Source: Syngnathus acus
Lineage: Eukaryota; Chordata; Actinopteri; Syngnathiformes; Syngnathidae
Length of the DNA stretch: 64,000 bases
NCBI RefSeq assembly: GCF_901709675.1
Contig: NC_051097.1
Location: 9,588,039-9,652,038, forward strand
Reading direction: 5' to 3'
The number at the start of each line of letters is the position of its first letter. Position 1 is the first letter of the stretch. Under the pieces are notes generated by a model. The model worked only from the letters and a program-made list of their open reading frames with translations, ran no database searches and was not told where the DNA came from. The position numbers were made by a program, and so were the translations under genes. Shown here piece after piece: positions 37,702-60,000 of the stretch.

Positions 37702-39633
37702 TCAGACGCTGGTCTCAATGTGAGGTGAAATCTTATTGCTCAGCATTCGGGACAGGACTCGGTGATGATTTTTATACCTAGAAGAAATACACACACAAAA
37801 AATATCTAGTATTAGTTCTTGTAGTATTACACATTTAGGTGCAAAAAAATGGAAAGGTTTAAAAAAAAAAATCTGATACTAACTTGCTAATAACCATTTG
37901 TATCTCCTTGTTCTCCTCTTCTCGCAAATTCAGTAGAACCTGCTCCAAGATGGGAAGCTCCAAGTTCAAATACTGAGCCACCTTGGAGATTATATCAGAG
38001 GGGGGGGGGGATCAGTGATTTATTCTTACTCTGTGTTTTTACTCAGCACACTCACATCATTGCTGACTTCCTCCTCATCCATGTCCATCAAAAATATCTT
38101 CATGGTGTCATCAGAGGGGCCCTGTAGGATGCGTTCCCACAGCGGTTGATCTCTATTGGTCATCTTCCTCTTTTCTACACATAACAAAAAGGCGCTCAAG
38201 GCTTTCATGATTTCAACTTTTTGATTTTAGTTTTCAACGTAACATCGGTATAACAAACAAACCTTACCGCCACTCTGGTGAACGCAGTATAGTGCAAACT
38301 CCTGCGGGCCATTCTCAATCTGTGATGGGAAATCGAATTTTGTCAAAAATCTGTGAGGAAGGTGCTTTTCTGAATTTTGATTTCACCTTGAATTTGTTTA
38401 GTAGCTGTCCAATGACTTGGTTTGTGATCATACTACTAGTAATGCGGACTTTGGTGGCTGTGCCGAAGGAAGGCGTGAAGATGGATGTCTAGCAAAATAG
38501 TGGGACATGGATGAGCAATCTTACAGACCCTTGGTTACTAACACCCAAAAAAAATATTCATTAGAAAACCGCACAAAAATCTAAACCAAAACACAAACTG
38601 GTTCATGAAGCATATATGAAGCTTCATTTTCCCATTAGTGGCCCTGTAATGTTGTGACCAATGAGTATATGTACAAAACCTTACTCCGGACGTACCTTGT
38701 AGTTGTAGAAGTGTCCATTGATCGAGAAGCGGTGCTGTCGCTCTCTCTCTCTTTGCGCCGCCGACTTGCCTCGACGATTCCTCCTCTTGACTAACGATGC
38801 ATCGCTCATACATCGGAACAAATTAGACTCCAGCTCGTTGCTCTTCTGCCTCGAAGGACGCAGCGTTGTGGTCTCGTAAACAGGCGCTTTGGGAAACACA
38901 TAAAATGGTCGGACTGTAGTTCTAAATAATAAAAAATTAGAATTAAATAAAAATTGTAAACCTGGTGGAGGATTTTTAATTTCTGTTTCATGTGCTGTGC
39001 CAACAATCTCATCTATTTGATGGAGGTCGACATACTCCCCCCATCTTGACATGCCCCTAAAAAGACAAGTTTGTTAATTTCATTGAACAATGTAAACACA
39101 ACAAGCACTTTTGAAAAAGTGGACTTTAACACAAAGCGCTGTGAGACGACAAAAGGTGAATTTGACGCTCTTAAATCTACTCAACCTTCTGTTTTCAAGT
39201 GGGCTGACTGGGCTGATCGGGTCACATGAGGTCAGGGAAGCAAAAGGTGTCATTTGTTTCTCATCCTGGATTTTTAGCCGAATAGGTCTTCGGATTCCCC
39301 AGCAGATATTTAGGAATCCTTCTACGATCACTTCGTCGTCATTACTCTGATTTAGAATCAACAAACAATAGCGTCAGAAATAGATCAGCATAGTGCATAG
39401 AAAATAATTTCTACCTGGGAGTAACTGAGATGAAGTTGAATCTGATCCTTGAGGAAGCAGTTGTAGGTGCTTATCAACGACAAAAACTCTGCTCTAAAAA
39501 ATAGAAAGTCCAAAGGTCAGCTTGGAAATGAATTCCCGATTGTTTGCTAGGAGTCAACCCACCTGGACAGAGTCCTCCCATCTCCCGCCTGGATGATCGG
39601 AGGAAGACTTGCCTCACTCATCTCGGACGGCAT
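37702..39633 (-). CDS. rassf6: Ras association domain-containing protein 6
   Basis: Ten coding exons in transcript order: 39633-39563, 39493-39415, 39346-39186, 39056-38962, 38886-38696, 38488-38387, 38319-38268, 38174-38056, 37981-37884, 37777-37702. They join in phase to 347 residues. RASSF6 hallmarks are [20 protein letters not shown] (about 59-78), [25 protein letters not shown], and [13 protein letters not shown] leading into the Ras-association domain (about 200-290: [16 protein letters not shown] ... [16 protein letters not shown]). A C-terminal SARAH coiled segment follows (291-338: [20 protein letters not shown]), and the protein ends ETSV. The family links active Ras to MST/Hippo kinases through SARAH and promotes apoptosis. 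RASSF6 is favoured over RASSF2/4 by the TRWGE-type and SEAALV-type motifs and the ETxV end. An in-frame ATG five codons into the frame is an alternative start. Its polyadenylation signal lies 57 bases beyond that of the converging cystatin gene. Confidence 0.93.
37998..38010. repeat. G-run in rassf6 intron
   Basis: Twelve or so G on the plus strand form a C-run in the rassf6 pre-mRNA, within the region expected to act as pyrimidine tract for the acceptor before 37981. Confidence 0.8.
38600..38636. mobile_element. Truncated half of the GAAGCTTC MITE family
   Basis: Reads CTGGTTCATGAAGCATATAT then GAAGCTTCATTTTCCCA, matching one end of the elements at 44544, 52234 and 57417. The matching left half is not nearby, so this is a solo end, in a rassf6 intron. 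Confidence 0.6.
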
Positions 39634-39639
39634 CAACTA

Positions 39640-42445
39640 CTGCACAAAAACAACCCCCACATGAGCTTGGAAAAAGAATCAAAACGCTGCGGACGTCACA
39701 TGCTCCTATAAATAGATTCATTCTCACATTGGATAAATCTATTTAACGTCCCCCACCTCCGTTCTTGGATTTCTTCTGCTTTGTTCTCTTTGTGTCAAGT
39801 ATTTCTTCTCAGTCTCTCTCTGTGTAGTTCTAGTGTTATATTTATCCTCTTCTCTTCTCTCTCTCCGTCCCAGCCGTCACTCTCTCTTGAAGAGAGTTAA
39901 TAACAGTACTCCACCCAGTAACCAGTGATGACAGTGTACGCTGTTTATCCTTCAGCAACATTGGAATCGTTCGCACCAGTGCTGTCTCTTTGCATTGGTT
40001 CCTTTATTTTTTTTCTTTCTGCCTTTCTCACTGGTGACACATCTTCGCCGTTTGGCTTCTGTGCAGTGCTGTCTCAGCATGTTTGCTGCTAAGAAACATG
40101 CCAGGTATTTGCTAGTTGTCGCCAGTAACCATCTGGCTGACTTCTTCACACTGTGCATTTCACGCAACATTTAAAAGGCCTGTTTGATTTTAGAGGGGGA
40201 AAAAAAATCTGGTTTTGCATGAAATTCTGTGGGAAAGATTTATGAACAGAAATAATTATTCAGATTTTTTTGGGTAATACAATCTTTTCTCATGGGTGAA
40301 AAATTCTGTGATTAAATAGGCGGAACTTATTTTGATATATTTTTCGTAAAAAAAGAATGACTTATAAAATGAAGATAAGTTATGTTGCCAGAACATTTGA
40401 GGACAAAAGTAATAAAAATACTTTTCCTTTTGCAGTAAACTTGATTTAATAATAGTGCATCTGTATATTAACTGGAATTGACTTCCCTATCATGTCAGCA
40501 GAGGGAGTAAGAGTATCAAACTGAAAAGCTTCAAGTCTGATTTTTTTTTTTTTTAATAAATCATTTTTTGTCCCCAATAGAATGCACACAGAAAGTCAAT
40601 ATGTAAATTGATTTGCATTACAGGATATAAATGTAAAGCCTTCTCTCCCCCCCCTTGTGTTTGTGTTGATGATGTGAGAGTGAACTTGGTCTCTGTCAAG
40701 TCTTAACAAGTAGGTTTCAAGGCCTGGAGCAAAACTATCACACCCGTGGTGGTCCCACCTACGTTGAGTGTGTGTGTCTGTGTGTGTGTGTGTCACAAAC
40801 ACGTTGATCAAAAAGCAGTTGTGAAACGTTTGTTCTTTATGCAAAACAATGTTTGTGTATTCCAGCACAGGGCAGTAAACAAAAAGAAAGTCATCTTTGC
40901 AGCTTTGTTATTTTGAATGGCCAGGTATAATTTATACTACAAAGCAAAATGATTCCTGATCACATATTGTCAGCTGTAATATTTTCCACAATGAAATAAA
41001 AGGTGTATGCTGTGTAGAGTTGTAAAGCAGGAAAGGAGGTCAAGTAAAAGGAGACACACCCAGTTTCTTTGCCCCGCCCCTATCATCTTTCTCTTACAAG
41101 TCCCTAATATTAGTTTTAGTTCCTCACTAGTTTTAATATGACAGAATATAAGAATCATATGAATGACAGAATCTCATCTTAAACATCCATCCGGGGGAAT
41201 CACCTGTTTATTTCAAAGTAGAACCGATTCTAAACCGAAACCAAGAAATCAGTGTATGTAAATTACCTGTGCAGTACTTTTTATATCAAGAGACAAAAAA
41301 AGGTGTGTGATACAAAAAATCAGTCCTACCTGACGATCAATTTATCCTCACAATGACTTTCATGTTTGATGTCTTCTACCATGTGTGTTTTGATAGGTCC
41401 AGAGTGCAGCACTAGGAGCACATGAGGAGCTCAGGTATCAAAATGCAACAGTTGGTTAATCATTGGAGGAGGAGAAAGGGAAGAAAGGTAGGGCTGAAGG
41501 TAGGGCACCACTAACCCGACTTGCTTTTTTTGGTGGACTGTGTGTTGATTTGCATGATTAAAATATAACTTGTCATTTATACATTGCATTGAAATCTATA
41601 CTTATATACACAGTATTCATATAAGTTCATACTTCTGTTACTACTTGAACACAGAATGCATAGTAAAGTCATTTCCTGCCATTTAAGTCCCTACATTGTA
41701 AAACAGACACAATGTTAAAAATAGCACTATAGCACCACGCAGTGGTTGAATAATTTAAAACATGTTTTGACCCTAGAGGGCATTGTGAGGGCCATTTGTT
41801 CTCAGTAGCCTGCTACTACATACCAATATTTACAACAAGCCTCAGGCACGAATATTATAATAATACCAGCAGTATATTATCAGGTAAATATTTGTCACCG
41901 TGACACAAAACTTGAAAAGCTGTATCTCAGCAATGTGCAAAACGAGTCTGACTCATCTCTTAAAAAGGTACAACAATAGTTGACTACATGTGACGTAAGA
42001 AGAATGAAAAGCCAATGAAGTGACATTCCTTTCCTAAAATAAATCCAAGCATAAATTCCTGCAGGGAACAGGTGGACACTAAGGCCTCCTGCAATATATA
42101 TGCAAAATAAAACATATATGCAAGTATAATTTATTGTTAAAATGCTCATGGTCCCATTTCTCGTCATATGTCACTTTGTCTTATTGTCCTCACAACTGCA
42201 AAGTTTAATCGCAATTGTTTGGTGTTCTTGTGTTCTGACTTCATGAGTCAATCTTATAAACAGCGGCGTGGTTCTGCAACAGCGAAGCCTTTGGAGCTTT
42301 GCGTGTGGCTCCAAACTCTGCATGTGAGGTTAGCAAGCAGCTGCAGCTGTCACTCCAAATTTTAACACATGTTGGGTGAGCTGGTCACTAGGAAAGCATG
42401 GCCGCCTGACGACTTAACGGTCACGCCGAAGAAACTAGAAGGGAT
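39640..42445. other. Intergenic, divergent rassf6 / musk
   Basis: No coding gene recognised. The first 250 bases right of rassf6 may include its 5' UTR or promoter; a minus-strand acceptor-like CAG precedes 39639, so a further untranslated exon is possible. A GT/CA run lies at 40767-40792. Several stretches are AT-rich. Confidence 0.5.
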
Positions 42446-42457
42446 GGGAATATAAAA
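42321..42457 (+). promoter_or_regulatory. Probable musk promoter: E-box cluster and TATA box
   Basis: TATAAAA at 42451-42457 lies 50 bases before the musk ATG, placing a start site near 42480. Upstream are E-boxes (CANNTG): CATGTG 42321, two abutting CAGCTG at 42338 and 42344, and CACATG 42366. CAGCTG is the preferred site of myogenic bHLH factors, and musk is a muscle gene known to be myogenin/MyoD-responsive. The assignment is inferred from motifs and position. Confidence 0.55.
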
Positions 42458-42506
42458 CGCAGGTTTAGGAATAGAGCAAACTGGGCCCGGGTGGCTCGTT
42501 CCCAGG

Positions 42507-51933
<9,427 letters not shown>

Positions 51934-52160
51934 TTTTTTTTTTTCCATCTTTACCTTCGACCTCGACTATTGCAAGATGGGTTAGATACTGTATTGAACT
52001 AGAACATTTTGAAAATACCTTTGTGTAGAATTGTGTGTTTTTTTATAATATACTGTAATATATAGCACTAAGCATTTAATGTGATACTCTTTTTATTGAC
52101 AGCAACTTGAAAAAAATCCTTTTTACATTTAATAAAATTATGTGAATCCATTTACATATA
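51934..52160 (+). other. 3' UTR of musk
   Basis: Short AT-rich untranslated stretch from the TGA stop to just beyond AATAAA at 52131-52136. Confidence 0.65.
52131..52136 (+). promoter_or_regulatory. Polyadenylation signal of musk
   Basis: AATAAA 198 bases after the musk stop codon, on the same strand. Confidence 0.7.
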
Positions 52161-52233
52161 GCTTTTAGTTTTTTCTTGCTACCAAATTAGGGACAACTTT
52201 TTGTTTTTGGTTTTTTCGTTCCAGCACTGATGA

Positions 52234-52391
52234 TGGGCAAATGAAGCTTCAAATGTGCTTCATGAACCAATTGTATTTTGACTCCTCTAGATGCCAGCTT
52301 TTGTACAGTGACTTACCATTTCTGAAACCGACAGTGCCATCGAGAGAAGTCAAAAAAACATGTTCGTGAAGCACATTTGAAGCTTCATATC
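52234..52391. mobile_element. GAAGCTTC MITE, copy 2
   Basis: Begins TGGGCAAATGAAGCTTC and ends with the imperfect reverse complement (TTGAAGCTTCATATCC). Its internal CTCTAGATG / GCCATCGAGAG words are decayed relative to the other copies. It lies just downstream of musk. Confidence 0.7.
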
Positions 52392-54440
52392 CGCTGCTAT
52401 CCAGCATGAATTTACGGTTATAAATAAATATCAGGTTTTATACTTGAATCTCTATAAAAGTAAAACAGCAGACCTTTTTTTTTTCTAATTTACTTGCTTA
52501 CTTCAGACTAAAGTACCTTCATTTCAGCAGTCCTTCTATTCCCTGCACTCTGCTACACCTCACAGATAGCAAATGCAAACCAGACTGTGCCGCTGTGTCT
52601 GGTGTGGCTTTTGTGGGAAGCGTGTGGCAAAACAGAAAAAAGATTCTAAATACACAGACACGGCCACAGCAAATGACACGTGTGCAAAAACGTTATTTAA
52701 AAGCTACTTTCAGCGTTATTTGGGATTTGAAGCGTTTGCTGAGACAAGCACATAATACTCTAACAAATTACACTATGGCTTGAGCCATTATGCTGATGAA
52801 AGTAATTTGAGGACGAAGAAGCAAGTAAAACCAACAAGAAAACCGCTGGGAATGATTTCAAGGGGTTGTAACGGACATATTTTGGTGATATTTCATAGCA
52901 GGCGTGCGTCCCACTTGGCGGTGTGTGAGTTTGAGTGAGGGGGTTGGGACTTCGGATGTTAAGAGTAAACTGTTTACAATATGGAGATGGCAGTGTCCAG
53001 TTTGGCCTCTTCTCCCTGATCTAAATTGTTTTCGTCACTTTTTTCCTCCCCTCCTACTCCTTTTTCCGTCCGCACTTGGACTCCTCTATCACCGAATTGG
53101 GTCATTTAAGCTTACCATGATGATACTCAGTAATATCAGTCACTCAACCGATCGGTCGAATATGGTCCCGCAAACAAAAGACTTGATCTAAATGGACTCT
53201 CTAACCTTCCTATAATCGCTCCGGCTGTCACTGTTAAACAATTAGAGGAATTGTTCCGAAAAATCACTTCCTGTTTTGTCATTAAAATCACCCCGCCGTA
53301 CAATAGACCGACTTCTCCGCTCCATAGAAACGGGGACAATGTTCCAAAGGAAGTCAGATGCGGTTTATGTGTTGAAAATGTCGGAACCGTTCTGCGAAAG
53401 TTCAGCAATTCCTAGGCCATGTTAACGACTTCATTTCTCATATCTTGTTTTTCACATTTCTAATAGATTTTCTTGGCAAAGGGACTTGCTGGGTTAGCCA
53501 ATTCAAATATTGAATGGAGAAATAAAAATCTCCCCATGCAACGGGGAACTTGGAGCAAGCATGCTGGGAACCGAGGAAAGCGTCTGTATTGACATTGTAA
53601 GGAAGATATGACACGGCATTCACTCAGTGACTGCACACAGGAACACGTTTGGGTGGCTGCGCCCTCCTCCGATTGGCTCGTTTGGGGAGCCACGGGAAGT
53701 GGCCAGGCATATATCAGTCAACTGGAGGCTAACACTCCAGTTTTGTGGAACAATAAACATGGCAGTGTGTGTTGAACACACACATCTGCAGTGTTGTTTG
53801 CACTTTGTGGCTGCTCAGCTGGCTGCGACATTTACTGTGCTTATATAAAAATATCAAAATTGGACTCACATTTTTTTGAATCAATCGGATCAATGCAATA
53901 TTGAGTGAGGATTTTATATAAGGGAAACACACATCGCCTTCGCCCCAAGACTCCGAACCTTGTTTTTACTTGTCAGGCATTAGAAGGGATTGTAATGTCA
54001 TGTGCATATTTAAAGTAACTGAGCCATAATACCATAACATACACACACACGTACGCTTTGTTTTTTTATCTCTTATGGGGACCTTGGACGAGTTCTTAGT
54101 ACTCTCTTGTGGGCAAAGGATGTCAAATGCCAATGAACCTGGTCAAGTGTGAACATCTGAGAAGAAAGACTCCCCTGGTACTACAATAGAGCTAATGTGC
54201 TATGTCCTCTCATGCTGTTCTTAATACCTCGAGCCATTTGGCAGCCTCCATCGTACTGTATTTCTTGTTCTGGTCCATTTGCATGTGGGGAGCTAAAAGA
54301 TTTTTGAGAGCTGACGCCGCTCTCTGTTTCTTTTCTCAATTGCTGGCAACGTGTCCAGGGGTTTCTCTCGCTTGACCAAAGTCAGCAGCCATTGGCTCCA
54401 TTGGCTTTGTCGTCAGTGGGCACAAATTAAATAAAAAAGG
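52392..54440. other. Intergenic musk-lpar1 (convergent)
   Basis: No recognised gene. Short open frames here carry no recognisable domain. Confidence 0.5.
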
Positions 54441-54449
54441 AAAAACACA

Positions 54450-57012
54450 ATTCAGAGATTTCTTTTCTGGTTTTATTTTTATTTTGATAACGCCACTTGA
54501 CATTTACTTATATTAAAACCTACAGGGAAGAGTATGTATGGAAGTCATTTTCATGTTATTATGCAGGCTATTATTTGTTTTGAGACAGTTTTGTAATTCA
54601 TTTGATGCTGGAACAGACAGTATAAGGGGGGGGGGGCAAAAAGTACAAATGATAATGTACAGTTGAGTGCACAAGAACCATATTAGATCAGAAAAGTGCT
54701 TCTCAAAGGCATCATTTTGTTTGGTTTAATTATCTGTATTGATTAAGGAAATTAATTACAAAAGACATCAAGGCCCCCTACAGTACTTTTGAAAGGGATT
54801 TAGCAGTTAAAATGTAAAAAAAAAAAAAAAATCCCTTTGGTGATTCAATTCGAATAATGTATTTTTTTTTTATATACACACATACTGTACAAATATACTT
54901 ATATACACATACGGACTCATTGATATAATCCATCTTGTTGGTTGACTCGATTTTGTTCAGGACTACTAATATGGAGGATCGGCTTCAGGAATGCACAATT
55001 TGGATTCAATTTTGGTCAATGGCTATTTCGGGTGCATGTGACATAATTACAATTTATTATTGGTTGTGAACCAAAAATTGTTCAATTCAAGGCATTTTGG
55101 AAATAATGTGGCGATACAGCAGAATAGTTACAGTAAAATCGCTGGAGGAGAAGTGGCATTTCTTGAAGACAAGGATTATAAATTGAAAAGGGGATAAGTA
55201 TTTCAGGAAGCGACAATAATTTAGAGGAAGTAAACGATTATGTCAAAAAGGGAAATATCACTCACAGTTGATAGAATGTTGAGCAAGATTGACGTAAACT
55301 GTTTTTTTTTCCTATTAATTTTAGGGATAGCAAAATGACCAATAAAAGTCTTCTAAAAAGTAAAAAAAAAGAAAAAATCTTTTTTAAGCAGCTGTTGGTG
55401 CCACATGCATGATAAAGTCTGACTCGGGCCGATGCTAAAAACAAGAACACTGTAATCTTTATACAGACCTCAACTTCCGAGTTACTCTGGCGAGCATGTT
55501 AAACTTGCTGGCATTTGATTTCTGAAATATGAAACGCTTTAGTGTTATAATCTCACATATTTTCCTGTTTCCTGATCAATGTTGCACACAGGCTGAATGA
55601 AATAAACTGTCCTTGTGGCTTTATAATCAAAACATGATTGAAGTTGTCAATGACAGCAGACATTTTGTAGTATGGTAAAACAATTGAAATGGAATAGTAA
55701 TAGTCATTTCATATCTTCATCATCTATGTACATTCAACTTTTCTTTGACAATACTGCTGGGTGACATTCAATCTCGGGTCAAAAGGATAAGTTAGCTCAG
55801 CTCAGCTCTGGTGTTTTCCAAAGCCAAACTGTGATCTCATAAGAGCGACCTTTCCCCCAAATAAAAGGATTTCATTAAAATGGAAATTTGACATCAGTGG
55901 AACCTCAGTTACTGTGAATTTCAAACTGAAGGCCTTCGTAGAATCCACTTCACGCTTGTCCTTTACATGATTCATCACACTGACGATAAGATGCTGTGTG
56001 ACCTCCGGCCTTCTTCTGATTCATGGACACAAAAACAAACGATAAAAATATGATGTCGGCTAACGACGCTAATAGGGTGACCTTCACCTTTTCTGTGCGT
56101 AACACAGCTGCTCTTCGCCAGCATGCGGTAAACTAACCTCCTCCCCTTCTTTGGTCAGATGGAGAGAACAAGTTATCTTGAATGCCTTAGAAGGGAAATA
56201 AACAAGTTGCGATTTCATGCAGCTATTTGACTCATGTATTGAAGTTGGCCGAAAGCCTGAAGCTCATTTGGAGATGCTCCTTGGTATTTCTACTGTACAT
56301 AACTCTGAATTCCCCGAATTTGATTTATTGTTGTATAAAATTAGTAAACAATTACACATAGGCGATGACAATCAAAATAAGAGTTTGGTTACGACCCAAA
56401 AGGTGAGTCATTGAATCGATGGAGCAATCTTGAAATGTTATTGTTTCGCTGAGCAATGACTTCCTAACACATACGAATGATGTAATGGAACCCCTTTAGT
56501 CACAATGGACAAAACCGATCTTGTAAATAGAGTGGCTATGAAAGAAGCTCAGACTTTTGCCAAGGCCGAAATGTTAAAAATCCGAGGTGAAGCAGGTCCT
56601 GACTCTGAAGGACAAAAATCTTGCATTCTCCCAAAATTAATTGGTTTTGCCAAATCCTGCTAAATATCAAATTAACAACAAATACAAATCTTGCATTCCC
56701 TTACGTATTTTTGCTCGGTAAGTAATCGTAATGGACGCCCGTGTCATACTGGCATTATCGTAATTTTACAGATGCAATAGCTTGTATTAGCATTGCCGAC
56801 AGCAACTCATTGAACACAAATAGAAAAAACATCATAAACAAAAAATAAAAACAGCATTTCAGTCAATAAGGATGCGTGATCGCTCATCTTCTTTCATAAT
56901 TAGTGTTCTCCCGTGATACAACACTAAAGCGTCTCTCTTCCTTCCACAATCTTCATACCACCTTTGGAGTTGCTTGACCTTCAAATACAGTTCAACGATT
57001 CACCTTGATCCT
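54450..57012 (-). other. Likely lpar1 3' UTR and flank
   Basis: Between the lpar1 stop and a minus-strand AATAAA (plus TTTATT at about 54472) lie 2.5 kb of AT-rich non-coding sequence, with a G9 run near 54627. A long 3' UTR is usual for LPAR1. The true end could be nearer the stop. Confidence 0.35.
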
Positions 57013-60000
57013 TCACACCACTGAATGTTCGTTGTTGTGATGGTGATGCATGCCGCCGCTGAGCACCGTGTGGTTGGTGGACGACGCCGACCGGTCTGAG
57101 CCCTCCGCTACCGTCCCGTTGATGTTCTCCTGTCGCTGGCAGCACAGGATCTGCCTAAAGGTGGCGCTCATCTCCTTATCGCGGTAAGAGTAGATGATGG
57201 GGTTCATCGCTGAGTTGAACTCGGCGAGAAGTAGGAAGAACTTTTCATAGGTGAGGACATTGCAGCTGGCGCAAAAGACGTCAAGAAGAAGGATGACAAG
57301 ACCTGGTGTCCAGCAGATGATGAATGCCCCTGGAAAGAGATGATGAAGATTCGTTTAATGTGGAGCCACACAGATGACAAGTCAGGTAAGACTTATGAGT
57401 TACTTTGACGTTGTGATGAGGAAAATGAAGCTTCAAATTTGCTTCATGAACAAGTTTTATTTTTACTCCTCTAGATGGCACTGTTGCTTTTATAAGGGGA
57501 TTTAAGAAATGGTAAGACTGTGCTTTCAGCCCCAATGTTGAACAGAGAGCGCCATCTAGGGGAGTCAAAAAATACAACTGGTTCATGAAGCAAATTTGAA
57601 GCTTCATTTTCCCAACAGTACTTTGAAGGCAAAATCCATTGTTTCTCTAAATTGGGTCGTCAGTATGTTTAGGTTTATCACGTGTCCAGATGATGTTTTG
57701 TACAATTTCATCATCACACATGTCATTGACAAGTGTGACTGCAGTGACTGCCTCTGATTCATTCTTCATGAATGGCAAGGTCAAGTGTAGTGAATTAAGT
57801 CAACAGAGGCTAATTGTGCTAACTACGACTAAACTCAAGCACATTAAACCCTGAAAACAGCGGTACAAAAAAAGTATTGACAAGATATGAGGACAGCGAG
57901 CTCCTTAAAGGGCAGGCGTGCTATCCAGTCGGATTTTGCGAGCAGCAGCTGCAGCAAAAGGTCTCGACCTCACTTCCCAGCAATGCAGGCGGAATCTTTG
58001 GAGTTTGTTCGTTTTCCAGAATGTCTTACGGCCAAGCTGTTCGAATCGTTTGTTTCAACATCCTCCTCTGATCTTGACAAGCCTTGGCTTCATTCAACTA
58101 GTATATCAATGGAATAAGAAATACGGCTTTTACTGTCACACCAAAAAAATGTGTCTCGTGGGGTGTTGAAACATTCTATGATGTAATGTAAATCTCCAAG
58201 CAGATATGATAAACAGTTGTAAATGAAAAGAACTGCATCTAACTGGGAAGACAGGAACTTCAGGAATGCAACACTTGTCGAAACTGTGAGGCTAATTGCT
58301 AGCCCACCATGCTATTCCATAGGGTTAAGATTCGGCATATAGTATAACACAATTAATGAGCCTTCATTCCTTCAGTAAAACAAAACCTGAACTATACTAT
58401 CAATGTCCCAAAAGCAAAGAGTCTGCATCTCTGAAAGGTTTCCCTCATGAAAATCTTTCATTTCCGTTGTAAATCCAGGGGAATGTAGCTACTGGTACTC
58501 CACCCCACACAAAATTGCCGTCCTTCTTCTGAAGGATGGCAAAAAATCTCCGAAATTGACCTCATTGTGACAGAATGTTGCTAAAAATCCATTTGGCTTG
58601 AGGAAGTTGACCCCCTTTTGCCTTGTCACTGTTCGAAAACGTCAACTATAGGGGAAAGAAATTGGAGAAGCGGAGCTGTCTGCGGAGAAATGTAAATAAA
58701 CACGGCGCCTCGGCAGTGACTGGAAAATCTTGAAATGTCTGGAAAAGCGTTTTGAAATTTCCCAGGTCATGTCTGGCTTTGGGACAACGACAAATCCAGA
58801 CAGGACCAATGTACTTGGTGTTAATGAACTCCAGCTCCCATACGTAGGGATACCAAGGGATGAATCAGATCACTAAGATTGATGAGTCAGGATTTATCAT
58901 CAAATCCTTCCATGAATTCACACGCGGGCACAAGATAAACACATGTGCGGCCAAACACGCGCCAGCACTTATATAATCATCAACTGATGCAATAAGATTC
59001 TCAGACAGGACCACAGTCACAATTTTTCATCTGTCCATTGTACATAATGTCTGGCCAAGCTTTACTTCCAGCAATCTGCCTTCTCCAAATCTTTCAGCCC
59101 TCTTAACCTTCTCTTTCTGTGTTTATCTCATTCTAAGATTTCCTAAGCCAGTAATCATCCGAGGTCATGACCGTGATGCCATTGAAATAAAGCAGTCAGC
59201 AGAAACCATTTCTGTATGTATACTACTATAATGGCTCTGTGGTTTCTTTTCGCTCTCCCTTTCTCCACATCACTTCTTCCACTCACTGTAGATTAGATAC
59301 AATCACAAAGCATCGCTAAGTTTTCAGCATGAATGTTAAATGAGTGCCTAAAAACACTGAAAGAACAGTGACTTCTTTGAGATGCTCACAAAGAATGTTT
59401 CAGTTTCGTTCAAACAAAAACAACATAAAATGGCCAAAATAGAATTAGCTGGCAATGGCTTGGTTAGTGTAAGCAGATAATGTTTGTCTAACCAACTATT
59501 CTCTCTTGTTTTTTTGTAGCATTTACACTCTGGCCAAATCAGCTCCAGCAATCTCATCATCAGCAATCTCTCCACAACTCCATTCAAAAGAAGTCCATCA
59601 TGTAAAATATACATTCCGCCATATCAGGTGAGTGCAATGATATGGTATGTTGTGGTACAATATTGTAAATTATGTTCCACCTGCCCCTCCAAAATGAGTA
59701 CCGTATTTTCCGCACGAAAAGGCGCACCGGATTATAAGGCGCACCTTAAATGAATGGCCCATTTTAAAACTTTGTCCATATATAAGGCACACCGGATTAT
59801 AAGGCGCACCTTCAATGAATGGTCCATTTTAAAACTTTGTCCATATATAAGCCTGCTGTAGTGGCTCAATATTGGTCCATATATAAGGCACACCGGATTA
59901 TAAGGCGCACCTTCAATGAATGGTCCATTTTAAAACTTTGTCCATATATAAGCCTGCTGTAGTGGCTCAATATTGGTCCATATATAAGGCGCACCTGATT

